The notes under the pieces: generated by a model
The model's input: only the letters and a program-made list of their open reading frames with translations
Databases searched by the model: none
What the model was told of the DNA's origin: nothing
Assembly (NCBI GenBank): GCA_016218155.1
Contig: JACREQ010000038.1
Coordinates: forward strand, 62,001-126,000
Direction: 5' to 3'
DNA: 64,000 bases
Origin: Bacteroidia bacterium
GTDB taxonomy: Bacteria > Bacteroidota > Bacteroidia > Bacteroidales > GWA2-32-17
Position numbers and translations under genes: made by a program
Shown: one piece after another, positions 29,320-37,333 of the stretch
Numbering within the stretch: the first letter of the stretch is position 1
Layout of the letters: each line of letters opens with the position of its first letter

Positions 29320-30284
29320 TAGAGGTTTTAAATAATTCTTTAAACCCTTATTTTAATATTGCTTGCGAAGAATATATTATTAAAAATTTTTCGCAGGATT
29401 GCTTTGTGTTATGGCAGAATTCACCTTCCGTAATTGTTGGCAAACACCAGAACACGTTTGCAGAAATTGACAATAACTTTGTAAATGAAAAGCATCTGGC
29501 TGTAATCAGAAGAATTTCAGGCGGCGGTACTGTTTACCACGATTTAGGAAACTTAAATTTTTCGTACATAACAAATGTAAAAACAGACAGAATAATAAAT
29601 TTTGATTTTTACACTAAACCCATTATCGATCTGTTATCAGAACTTGGAATTACAGCAACATTAAATTCAAGAAATAATATTTTTATTGGAGAAAAGAAAA
29701 TAACCGGTACTGCTGCTCATATTTTTAAAAACAGGGTTATTCATCATGGAACACTCTTGTTTTCAACTTCAATAGAAGATCTTGAAAAATCTATAGAAAA
29801 CAATAAAACAGGATACAAAGATAAAGCTATAAAATCTGTCAGAAATACTGTTACAAATATCTCTGATCATTTAACTTCAAAAATCAACTTAGAAATATTC
29901 AGAGAATTGTTAAGAAGTAAAATAAATACATACTTTGAGATCGTTAAAAAATATCATTTCACCGACAATGACATTACAAATATTAATAATTTAGTAATCT
30001 CTAAATATCAAACCTGGGAATGGAATTATGGATATTCGCCCGCATTTAAATTCTCTAACTCAACAAGCGACAATTTAATTTCTACTGAAATTTCAATTAA
30101 ACAAGGCATAATAGAAACAATACTATTTACCAGTAAAAACAAGCAAATTACTAATTTTGAAAATATAGCAAAGGCTCTAAAAGGGAAGTCTTTTAATAAA
30201 GCATCTATTAAAAAAACATTACAATATTCCTTGCTTCCAATGGAAGAAGATGATTTTTATAATTTGTTAGGACTAAACAATTAA
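29316..30284 (+). CDS. lplA: Lipoate--protein ligase
   Basis: A 322-residue lipoate-protein ligase A, which activates lipoate with ATP and attaches it to the lipoyl domains of 2-oxoacid dehydrogenases and GcvH. The lipoate-binding RRISGGGTVYHDLGNLNFSYI segment (about 68-88) and the ITGTAAHIFKNRVIHHGTLL motif are intact. The C-terminal accessory domain is present. It starts at ATG overlapping the MazG-like stop (ATGA). Confidence 0.93.
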   Translation: MIEVLNNSLNPYFNIACEEYIIKNFSQDCFVLWQNSPSVIVGKHQNTFAEIDNNFVNEKHLAVIRRISGGGTVYHDLGNLNFSYITNVKTDRIINFDFYTKPIIDLLSELGITATLNSRNNIFIGEKKITGTAAHIFKNRVIHHGTLLFSTSIEDLEKSIENNKTGYKDKAIKSVRNTVTNISDHLTSKINLEIFRELLRSKINTYFEIVKKYHFTDNDITNINNLVISKYQTWEWNYGYSPAFKFSNSTSDNLISTEISIKQGIIETILFTSKNKQITNFENIAKALKGKSFNKASIKKTLQYSLLPMEEDDFYNLLGLNN

Positions 30285-30349
30285 TGTTAAATTTAAAGCA
30301 ATAAATCTTAAAAATATTATTATATTAGTTGCTAATTATTCAGCTTTAA

Positions 30350-30790
30350 ATGGCAAAGAAAAAATCACATAAACTAATAGTAAATTATTCCATTCCATTC
30401 ACTGTTTTTGGCATTATATCAAGCGAAAAAGGGTTTGTTGTATCAAATGAATTAAATAATTTACTTAACACAAATCTTAGTTTAACAAAGCAAATTGAAT
30501 TAATAATTAACGGTAATGTAAAATTATTCGACGCATTTTCTTTTAGAACAGACGATACGGGTATGATGTATTCTCTGTTATCAATTTCCAGTAGCACTGG
30601 TCCATTAATTGAATTTTACAAAAATATAGATTACTTTTTAATTATTTCCGGAACAATAGAAACTATTAATGTAAAAGAAATTATTAATAATATTAAATCG
30701 CCTATATTCTTAGCCGTCTCGCGCGTAGAGATTAAACAAAAAAAAGAAAAAGAGATCTTTCAGGAAATTTTACAACAGCTTTGGATTTAA
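30350..30790 (+). CDS. IPExxxVDY-like family protein
   Basis: A 146-residue cytosolic protein. The central PLIEFYKNIDYFLIISG segment resembles the IPExxxVDY motif that names a small Bacteroidetes family, though with substitutions (L for P-E positions and NIDY for VDY). A basic N-terminus (MAKKKSHK) and two alpha/beta halves are visible. The function of the family is unknown. The gene stands 65 bp after lplA and is followed by a strong hairpin. Confidence 0.6.
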   Translation: MAKKKSHKLIVNYSIPFTVFGIISSEKGFVVSNELNNLLNTNLSLTKQIELIINGNVKLFDAFSFRTDDTGMMYSLLSISSSTGPLIEFYKNIDYFLIISGTIETINVKEIINNIKSPIFLAVSRVEIKQKKEKEIFQEILQQLWI

Positions 30791-30806
30791 TTAAGGCTAA
30801 AAAAAA

Positions 30807-30831
30807 GAAAGAAGTGCTTTGCACTTCTTTC
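30807..30831. terminator. Perfect 11-bp hairpin between genes
   Basis: GAAAGAAGTGC, loop TTT, GCACTTCTTTC. It ends the IPExxxVDY gene region. An A-run precedes it on the plus strand and no T-run follows, so the classic terminator T-tract is on the minus strand. Confidence 0.5.
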
Positions 30832-30967
30832 CCTTAACCTAAAACATAACCTAAAGAAAACCCTACTTCACATTATCAACATTACAAATTTACAACTGAA
30901 TTCGGTTAATGAATTTTAATCGATGTTAAAGAGTGTTAATCTTTTTCGTATGGTTGTTATATACATT

Positions 30968-30975
30968 TATCTTTG
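30968..30975 (+). promoter_or_regulatory. -7 box at the histidine kinase start
   Basis: TATCTTTG, a perfect TAnnTTTG, ending 5 nt before the ATG at 30981. If used, the message would be almost leaderless, so this may be coincidence. Confidence 0.25.
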
Positions 30976-30980
30976 TATTC

Positions 30981-32564
30981 ATGCCAAGGCGACAAATCTG
31001 GATATTAATTGTTATTATGACTTTTGCACTTGTTGGATTAATCATTCTGCAAGGCTATTGGTTAAATAGTGCATATAAAGTAAAAGAAGATCACTTTAAC
31101 TTACAGGTAACTCAGGCATTATCAGAAATTTGTAAACGAGCTGAAGAACGTGAAACTATAGTTGAAATTAACAACGAAATGTTTTCGTTAAACAACGGAG
31201 TAAAAAACATTCCTGCTCTATACAGATACAACAATCCCAATGCTGTATTAATTGACTCTGCAAAAAATCGAATTGCTGTTTCAAAACAATCTGTTCTTTA
31301 TAACCAAAATAACAACCTTCATTCTAACACAAAAATTACCATTTTAAATGGTGACTCTGTTTTATTTAATAAGGTTATTTCAAAATGCAAACCAGAAACA
31401 TTTTGCAAAACCGTTTCACAAATTGATATAGGAAAAGAACTACAAAGCAAGCTTACCAACAAAACCCTTTTTGTAGAAAAAATTGTAAACAAACTTTTGG
31501 ATTACAATGAGGATGTATCTAAAAGAATTGAAAAAGGAATACTTAATGCAATTATTGAATCCGAACTTAAAAATGTAAACGTAAAACTTCCCTATGAGTT
31601 TGCTGTAAAAAACAGCGACGACAAAACTGCATATTCTACTAATCATTTTAAAAATGGCATATCTGATATTTATAAAACTCAACTTTTTCCAAATGATCTT
31701 TTTTCAGCTCCGAATTATTTATTACTTTATTTTCCAAAAAAGGATAACTTTATTGTTAAGTCAATTGGGTTCATGGGTATTTCCAGCATACTTTTAACAT
31801 TGATTGTCATTTTCTCATATACATTAACACTGGTTATAATTTTAAGACAAAAGAAACTGTCAGAAATGAAAAATGATTTTATTAACAACATGACCCACGA
31901 ATTAAAAACTCCAATTTCTACTATTTCACTTGCCTCACAAATGCTTAAAGACAAAAGCATTGGAAAAGATTTGAAAAATTATGATAATATTGCATTAATA
32001 ATTGAAGAAGAAAGTAAAAGATTGGGATATCAGGTCGAAAAGGTTTTACAAATGGCAATTTTTGAGCAAGGTAATTTTAAGTTCAGAATAGAAAATCTTG
32101 ATATTCACGATTTGATTTTAAGTATTCAGAATAGCTTTATAATTCAGGTTGAAAAACGTAATGGTACATTAACAACACAACTTGAAGCAACAAAATTTTT
32201 TGCAGAAGGTGATGAAGTTCATCTTTCAAATGTTTTTTTAAATCTGCTTGAAAATGCTTTAAAATATTGCGACAAAGATCCTAAAATAGTTATTTCAACA
32301 AAAGACACAAGAAATGGAATATTAATTTCTGTGAAAGATAATGGACTTGGTATAAGCAACGAAGATCAAAAAAAGATTTTTGAAAAATTCTATCGCGTAC
32401 ATACTGGAAATGTGCATAATGTTAAAGGATTTGGACTTGGGTTAAGTTATGTTAAGTTAATTTGTGATGCCCACAAAGGATATATAAAAGTTGAAAGTGA
32501 ATTAAATAAAGGATCAGAATTTATAGTATTTTTACCTTATAAACATAAAACAATTAACACATGA
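30981..32564 (+). CDS. RprX-like membrane sensor histidine kinase
   Basis: A 527-residue sensor kinase with two transmembrane helices (about 7-27 and 265-290), a periplasmic region of some 240 residues between them, HisKA (NDFINNMTHELKTPISTIS, His intact) and HATPase_c (NLLENALKYC, DNGLGIS, GFGLGLSYVKLI). The overall plan and its pairing with an OmpR-family regulator resemble Bacteroides RprX. I took the ATG at 30981 (MPRRQIWILI) because an upstream in-frame start would add a redundant hydrophobic stretch and a likely promoter lies in between. The response regulator overlaps by 4 bp. Confidence 0.85.
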   Translation: MPRRQIWILIVIMTFALVGLIILQGYWLNSAYKVKEDHFNLQVTQALSEICKRAEERETIVEINNEMFSLNNGVKNIPALYRYNNPNAVLIDSAKNRIAVSKQSVLYNQNNNLHSNTKITILNGDSVLFNKVISKCKPETFCKTVSQIDIGKELQSKLTNKTLFVEKIVNKLLDYNEDVSKRIEKGILNAIIESELKNVNVKLPYEFAVKNSDDKTAYSTNHFKNGISDIYKTQLFPNDLFSAPNYLLLYFPKKDNFIVKSIGFMGISSILLTLIVIFSYTLTLVIILRQKKLSEMKNDFINNMTHELKTPISTISLASQMLKDKSIGKDLKNYDNIALIIEEESKRLGYQVEKVLQMAIFEQGNFKFRIENLDIHDLILSIQNSFIIQVEKRNGTLTTQLEATKFFAEGDEVHLSNVFLNLLENALKYCDKDPKIVISTKDTRNGILISVKDNGLGISNEDQKKIFEKFYRVHTGNVHNVKGFGLGLSYVKLICDAHKGYIKVESELNKGSEFIVFLPYKHKTINT

Positions 32565-33253
32565 AAGACATTAAAGCTAAAGTACTGATTGCAGAAGACG
32601 ACCAAAATTTAGGTCATCTTTTAAAAGAATACATGACTGCTAAAGGTTATGATACAGATTTGTTTGTAAACGGTGAAGTTGCACTAAAGGGATTTAAAAA
32701 CAACAAATACGATATTTGTATACTCGATGTTATGATGCCAATTAAAGATGGATTTACATTGGCTCAGGACATAAGGGTTATGGATACAGAAGTTCCAATT
32801 ATTTTCCTTACAGCAAAGGCAATGAAAGAAGATGTGGTTGAGGGATTTAAAATCGGGGCTGATGATTATATAACAAAACCGTTCAGCATGGAAGAATTAT
32901 TATTCCGTATTGAAGCTGTACTTCGCAGAACAAAGGGCACAGTCAACCAAGATCAAACAGCATTTCAACTTGGAAAATATTTATTCGAATCGAATAAACA
33001 AACTTTACAGCTAGGTAACAAATCTATTAAATTAACAACAAAAGAAGCTGATTTATTGCTTTTACTTTGTCAGCATACCAATGGTGTTCTTGACCGTAAT
33101 TATGCTCTCAAAAAAATCTGGCTCGACGATACATATTTTAATGCAAGAAGTATGGATGTATATATCACAAAGCTCCGTAAACATTTAAAAGACGACGAAT
33201 CAATTGAAATTATTAACGTGCACGGAAAAGGGTTTAAGCTTTTAATTAATTAA
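32561..33253 (+). CDS. RprY-like OmpR-family response regulator
   Basis: A 230-residue two-domain regulator. The receiver has acidic residues E12/D13, phospho-acceptor D56 in CILDVMMP, T in FLTAKA and K in ITKPF. The C-terminal winged-helix (trans_reg_C) shows LTTKEADLLLLLCQ and RSMDVYITKLRKHLKDD, ending in VHGKGFKLL. It overlaps the kinase stop by 4 bp (ATGA) and so is its partner. Targets cannot be deduced here. Confidence 0.92.
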   Translation: MKDIKAKVLIAEDDQNLGHLLKEYMTAKGYDTDLFVNGEVALKGFKNNKYDICILDVMMPIKDGFTLAQDIRVMDTEVPIIFLTAKAMKEDVVEGFKIGADDYITKPFSMEELLFRIEAVLRRTKGTVNQDQTAFQLGKYLFESNKQTLQLGNKSIKLTTKEADLLLLLCQHTNGVLDRNYALKKIWLDDTYFNARSMDVYITKLRKHLKDDESIEIINVHGKGFKLLIN

Positions 33254-33257
33254 AACA

Positions 33258-33698
33258 ATGAGTATTTGGAATAAACCCTTTTTGATAAAAGACCTTCAGC
33301 ACCAGATTAAAAATACTCTTGCAGAAACCATTGGCATTGAATTAACCGAAATTACTGACGATTCTTTAAAATGCAGAATGGAGGTTAACAATAAAACCAA
33401 ACAATCAATGGGAATTTTACATGGTGGTGCTTCGGCTGCTTTAGCCGAAACACTTGGAAGTATTGCATCTAATATGATTGTAGATAAAGATAAATATTTC
33501 TGCGTAGGATTAGATATTAATGCCAGCCACCTTCGACCCGTAAAAAGCGGTTATATTTATGCCGAAGCAAAACCCATTCACCTTGGAAAAAAAACTCATG
33601 TTTGGAGAATTGACATTGTAAATGATATGGGAAAGTTGGTTTGTACAAGCCGGCTAACTATGGCAATCCTTAATGTTGCAAGTAAAAGCTTAGAATAA
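33258..33698 (+). CDS. PaaI-type hotdog-fold acyl-CoA thioesterase
   Basis: A 146-residue hotdog-fold protein. The active-site helix signature is intact: H55-G-G in ILHGGASAALAETLGSIA, with E64 as the likely catalytic acid. The second half has LDINASHLRPVKSG and the terminal strand VCTSRLTMAIL. Relatives hydrolyse phenylacetyl- or 1,4-dihydroxy-2-naphthoyl-CoA; substrate cannot be fixed here, and menaquinone synthesis is only one option. It lies 4 bp after the regulator, so the three genes are probably one operon. Confidence 0.85.
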   Translation: MSIWNKPFLIKDLQHQIKNTLAETIGIELTEITDDSLKCRMEVNNKTKQSMGILHGGASAALAETLGSIASNMIVDKDKYFCVGLDINASHLRPVKSGYIYAEAKPIHLGKKTHVWRIDIVNDMGKLVCTSRLTMAILNVASKSLE

Positions 33699-33730
33699 GC
33701 TTATATTACATTAGAACAATTAGGTCCGGT

Positions 33731-34162
33731 TTACGAGTAATATGCAACCACAGTATATGTTTCGTGGTTTCTTTCGCCAACTACAAATGTTTCACCTATT
33801 TTTACCCATGCATGAGCTTCAAGTTTATTATTTGTTTTTCTAACACCAAAATATATAGTTGAAGAAATTCCTCGTTTTTTAAGCATCTTTTTTGCAGTTA
33901 CTGATTGTTCTAAACACTTATTTCTCCAGATAGAATAAGCAACTGCACGTTTTATTGCCTGCTTAATTTTTGTCACCAATACAATATCAAAATCAGATGA
34001 TTCTTTGGGCAAATAATTATGCTTTCCCAGACGCTTGGAATAAATACTGAATGGAGTAAAAATTAGTTTTAATCGTGCAAAAAAAGAAAAAGTCCATGCT
34101 TCAAAAAAAAGAGCTCTCTCTTTTGAGGAAACAGTAAAAAACTTGTGAAAAGCTAATCTCAT
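33731..34162 (-). CDS. Lasso peptide biosynthesis B2-like protein (transglutaminase-like protease)
   Basis: A 143-residue protein with the full B2 pattern: an N-terminal helix (KERALFFEAWTFSFFARLKL), the catalytic Cys in NKCLEQSVTAKKMLKKRG (C83), GISSTIYFGV and the catalytic His in KLEAHAWVKIG (H117). In lasso peptide and related RiPP systems this cysteine protease removes the leader peptide after the PqqD-like B1 protein delivers the precursor. Start and PqqD stop overlap by 4 bp (ATGA). It is the last gene of a four-gene minus-strand operon. No cyclase gene follows; the next gene is the convergent thioesterase. Confidence 0.85.
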   Translation of the reverse strand: MRLAFHKFFTVSSKERALFFEAWTFSFFARLKLIFTPFSIYSKRLGKHNYLPKESSDFDIVLVTKIKQAIKRAVAYSIWRNKCLEQSVTAKKMLKKRGISSTIYFGVRKTNNKLEAHAWVKIGETFVVGERNHETYTVVAYYS

Positions 34163-34437
34163 TTGCTTACATCAATAAGCTTCTTTTCCAAAACATTTTC
34201 AATAAACACAGTAACTTCATTCTTGCAAGTTTCAGAATCGACATCAAATTCTCTTTGCAACTTATCAACCAGCTCAATAATGCTATGCTCTGTTTCCATT
34301 AATTCCCAGATTCTGGCTGCTACCGGATTGAGTGCAAAATATTTACCACTCTCGGGATGCATCATTACAATCTCGTTATCCATCCTGCTAGAAAGCAACT
34401 CTTTTTTTCTAATGTATTTTATATTTTCGTTTACCAT
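34159..34437 (-). CDS. PqqD-family protein (RiPP recognition element, B1-like)
   Basis: A 92-residue winged-helix-like domain. The PqqD motif is clear: MHPESGKYFALNPVAARIWELMETE followed by helices ending FIENVLEKKLID. Such domains bind the leader of ribosomal peptides. I prefer ATG 34437, 2 bp after the sulfotransferase stop, over the in-frame TTG at 34443. It overlaps the B2 gene by 4 bp. Together, B1 and B2 form the standard leader-binding plus leader-cutting pair. Confidence 0.88.
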   Translation of the reverse strand: MVNENIKYIRKKELLSSRMDNEIVMMHPESGKYFALNPVAARIWELMETEHSIIELVDKLQREFDVDSETCKNEVTVFIENVLEKKLIDVSK

Positions 34438-34439
34438 AA

Positions 34440-35303
34440 TCAAATTAAAATTTCACCTGAATCAGAAAGATAATTATATTTCTTCATAATTAAAGAATGC
34501 TCATTTACAATTCTTTGAATGGATTCTTGCGATAACATGTTTTTATAATAACCACTTTTACCAATATTAAAAAAGGTATTACATTTTGCTGGCTTTTCTT
34601 TAAAACCATTTTCCTTTTCTGCTTTTTTTATATTATCAAAACTACTAAAAGCAATTGCATTTAAAAACTTTTCATCATTATAAGGAATACTCAAAAAATT
34701 AAGAATTTTTTTAAATTCAGCTACCGGGTTTTGCAATATATCTTCGTAACATATAACTAATACAGGAAAATGGTTTTGTTCTGTCCAGCTTTTAACATGA
34801 CCACTCCATGTAAGCAATCGTTGCCGAACCTGCTGGTTATATTTTTTTGTACTTGCAGCTAAACAAAAATCCTGCTCACACATTTTTTCTACTGTTTTTT
34901 CTACTGTAGTTGCCATATGATTTGCAAACGAAACTGCAACATCTAATGGATTGCGAACAATATAAATTGCGGATTTTGTTGCATTAACCGGAAACATATT
35001 TTCTCCCGAAATTAATGGCGTATACGCATCGTGTGTTTTTAAAAAAGCATTCTCGTCTTGATTTTCAGCCCATTTTGAAAAAGCAAAACTTCTTAGCTCA
35101 TCACATTCATTTGCTGTTAATTCAGAAATATCAAAACCTGTATTCTCTTCAATTACATTACGACTACTAAAAATCGTACCGATATCTAATTTATTGATAT
35201 CAACAGGCACATTTGTTTTACTCAAATAATTTGACAAAAACACTCTACACCAGGTATTTCCCGACTTTGGATAAGATGCAAGCCAAACTATATTCTTTTT
35301 CAT
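34440..35303 (-). CDS. Sulfotransferase (PAPS-dependent)
   Basis: A 287-residue sulfotransferase_1-type enzyme. The 5'-PSB loop is intact in LASYPKSGNTWCRVFLSNYL and the 3'-phosphate-binding motif in IVRNPLDVAVSFANHMA. The C-terminal half keeps YEDILQNP and a KSGYYKN segment. These enzymes move sulfate from PAPS to a hydroxyl or amine. I chose ATG 35303 rather than 35333, because it gives an ATGA overlap with the kinase stop. In the middle of a kinase-PqqD-B2 operon it probably modifies the peptide product (inference). Confidence 0.87.
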   Translation of the reverse strand: MKKNIVWLASYPKSGNTWCRVFLSNYLSKTNVPVDINKLDIGTIFSSRNVIEENTGFDISELTANECDELRSFAFSKWAENQDENAFLKTHDAYTPLISGENMFPVNATKSAIYIVRNPLDVAVSFANHMATTVEKTVEKMCEQDFCLAASTKKYNQQVRQRLLTWSGHVKSWTEQNHFPVLVICYEDILQNPVAEFKKILNFLSIPYNDEKFLNAIAFSSFDNIKKAEKENGFKEKPAKCNTFFNIGKSGYYKNMLSQESIQRIVNEHSLIMKKYNYLSDSGEILI

Positions 35304-36199
35304 TTCTTTAAAATATTTTGAACAACTGAGCATAACTGATCAATACAATTAATGTTTTTAGGTTTTAAAATCTTATAACACCTTGCAGAATTAAGCAATA
35401 ATGTTATTATTTTAAAATGATTACCTGAATATAAATCACCAACCATACCTAACCTAAAAATATGAATTCTTAGTGCATTAAATTTTTCTATGCCTTTTAT
35501 TTCCGTCAGTTCAACAATGTCTTTATCGGTATTTTCCAAAATAAAAATTACTCCCGGCACAAAAATTCCATTAATAAATTCTGCTCTGTTATCGTAACGA
35601 TATTTAAACACGTCATTTCTTATAAATTCTAATCCATCACTTGAAATACCAAGCATTTCAACACTATCCTTCCATAATTTTGAAGAGGGAAAAGTTGAAT
35701 AAACTATTGGGGTCCTATCTTTCTCTGAAATTACAGCAATATCATCTGCAATTAAAGGATATCCGAATTTTTTATTTAAAGCTAGTGCAATTGTTGATTT
35801 TCCAATTCCGGAATTTGCAGTAAACAAAATCGCTTTATTATCAACAACAATTCCGCTTGAATGTATAGGTAGCCATCCTCTTTGATGTAAAAGTATTGCT
35901 ATTACAGAGCTAAACAAATATACTCTTACATCTCTCGCATCTGCATCTGTTTCGGGCTGAACAATAATTTTATCACCATTACAAACATAAAATGATGCCC
36001 AAGGCTTAAATCTTATAATAAACTCGTTTGCTGATATTTGAAATCTAAAGCCATCATAAGTGCTGCCAGAAATACTTTTTGGAATCTCACCTAAAGAAAT
36101 TGTTGCTTGAATTTCTCCTGTAGCTTCTAGAAATTCAGGTATCTCTATTTCTGAAGAAAAGATTAAGCCAAAAGCAGTATAGATGTATTTTGAAACCAA
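35300..36199 (-). CDS. HPr-kinase/phosphorylase-like serine kinase of a RiPP cluster
   Basis: A 299-residue protein with an HPr kinase-like P-loop: Walker A TANSGIGKST ending near residue 136, preceded by HSSGIVVDNKAILF (H113), and the acidic LIADDIAVI segment (D152-D153). The N-terminal 110 residues form a beta-rich domain of the sort seen in lasso-cluster HPr-kinase homologues, some of which phosphorylate the C-terminal serine of the mature peptide. Starts at TTG with a -7 box just upstream. It is first in the four-gene operon; its stop overlaps the sulfotransferase start. Confidence 0.83.
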   Translation of the reverse strand: MVSKYIYTAFGLIFSSEIEIPEFLEATGEIQATISLGEIPKSISGSTYDGFRFQISANEFIIRFKPWASFYVCNGDKIIVQPETDADARDVRVYLFSSVIAILLHQRGWLPIHSSGIVVDNKAILFTANSGIGKSTIALALNKKFGYPLIADDIAVISEKDRTPIVYSTFPSSKLWKDSVEMLGISSDGLEFIRNDVFKYRYDNRAEFINGIFVPGVIFILENTDKDIVELTEIKGIEKFNALRIHIFRLGMVGDLYSGNHFKIITLLLNSARCYKILKPKNINCIDQLCSVVQNILKK

Positions 36200-36214
36200 C
36201 TTATTTTAAAATAT

Positions 36215-36222
36215 CAAAAATA
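36215..36222 (-). promoter_or_regulatory. -7 box for the RiPP-like operon
   Basis: TATTTTTG on the minus strand (TAnnTTTG), 16 nt before the TTG start of the kinase. It leaves almost no leader, and places the short open frame at 36206-36313 outside the transcript. Confidence 0.35.
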
Positions 36223-36354
36223 CAAATAAATACTTATTGATAATTGACTTCAAAACACTCCTTTTGTGACTTCTGTTTTTAATCATTTTACAACTAGCTA
36301 TATTTCTTCGCATTACCTTTTTAAAATGATTTTGCAGTAAAACTCGAATTTTCT

Positions 36355-36362
36355 TAATTTTG
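36355..36362 (+). promoter_or_regulatory. -7 box for the PCMD/TonB operon
   Basis: TAATTTTG, a perfect TAnnTTTG, 18 nt before the ATG at 36381. It excludes the in-frame TTG at 36360, which lies inside the box. Confidence 0.5.
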
Positions 36363-36380
36363 CCTTTTAAAAACTTAACT

Positions 36381-37289
36381 ATGAAAAAATTTACTTTTTT
36401 AATTTTTGGCTTATTTGCATTTACTCAAACCACTTTATTTGCCCAACAAATTTCAAATGCAGGTTTTGAAGTTTGGGAAAGTACCGAAAAAGCAACCGGT
36501 TGGGATGGTTCAAACATTCATACCACTTATTTGGGTTTTCCTGTTAATGTTGTTACAACTACTCAGGACAATACCAACCAGCATAGTGGAACTTATTGCA
36601 TTAAAACAACTTCCAAACAAATAATGACAGGATTTCCTGTTAACCCTGGATTTTTCACTCTTGGAACCTTCTGGTTTACAATCAGTCCGCAAAACGGTGG
36701 TGCAAAAGGTGGTATTCCTTTCGTTGGTCGCCCCGATTCACTTGTAGGATATTACAAAGGAACACTTATGGGAAACGATAAATTTACATTCTTTTTCGAA
36801 TCCTGGAAAGGAAACCACACAACTAGTGTTGGACACGACACTTTGTTAATTGCAAGTTCTACAAATAGTTATAACAGATTTGCTCAAAAAATTAATTATT
36901 CCGACTCATCTACTCCGGATAGTATGAACATAGTAATTAGTAGTTCGGACATGTTCACTCAGGCAAACATTACAGCAAATTCAGTATTGTATGTTGACGA
37001 TTTATCATTGATTTATGGTTCAGTAAGCGTTTTGGATATTAATTTTAATAATAATTTTAATGTTTACGCAGATGCATCTGATGTTATTGTTGATTTAAAA
37101 TTTGAAAAAGAAACAAAAACAGATATTTCAATATTTAATTATGCTGGACAATTATTGTATAATAAAACAGTACGCTCAACGGCTTCACAAGAAAAATTCA
37201 GTTTAAATAATTTCAGTAAAGGAGCATTTGTAATTTTTGTTACAACAGATAGCAATAAAAAGTTTTCACAAAAAATTATTATTAACTAA
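36381..37289 (+). CDS. Secreted PCMD-like protein with T9SS type A sorting domain
   Basis: A 302-residue exported protein: signal peptide (MKKFTFLIFGLFAFTQTTLFAQ-type, ending FAQ), then a PCMD-like (putative carbohydrate metabolism) domain beginning SNAGFEVWE, with GYYKG, PDSMNIVISSSDMF and SVLYVDDLSLIYG strands, and a C-terminal type A sorting domain (about 230-302: DISIFNYAGQLLYNK...FSKGAFVIFV). It should be exported through T9SS and attached to the surface or released. It sits 44 bp upstream of a TonB receptor and may provide it with ligand. Confidence 0.75.
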   Translation: MKKFTFLIFGLFAFTQTTLFAQQISNAGFEVWESTEKATGWDGSNIHTTYLGFPVNVVTTTQDNTNQHSGTYCIKTTSKQIMTGFPVNPGFFTLGTFWFTISPQNGGAKGGIPFVGRPDSLVGYYKGTLMGNDKFTFFFESWKGNHTTSVGHDTLLIASSTNSYNRFAQKINYSDSSTPDSMNIVISSSDMFTQANITANSVLYVDDLSLIYGSVSVLDINFNNNFNVYADASDVIVDLKFEKETKTDISIFNYAGQLLYNKTVRSTASQEKFSLNNFSKGAFVIFVTTDSNKKFSQKIIIN

Positions 37290-37333
37290 TTTTAAACACC
37301 TAACTCATTAAACTACCATCTGTAAAGTAATTA

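Noticed and set aside
36206-36313. 35-codon minus-strand frame just upstream of the HPr-kinase-like gene, considered as RiPP precursor
   Set aside because: The translation is basic and hydrophobic with no leader/core pattern and no ring-forming Gly/Asp/Glu spacing. The best promoter box (36222-36215) lies within it, so it would not be transcribed in full.
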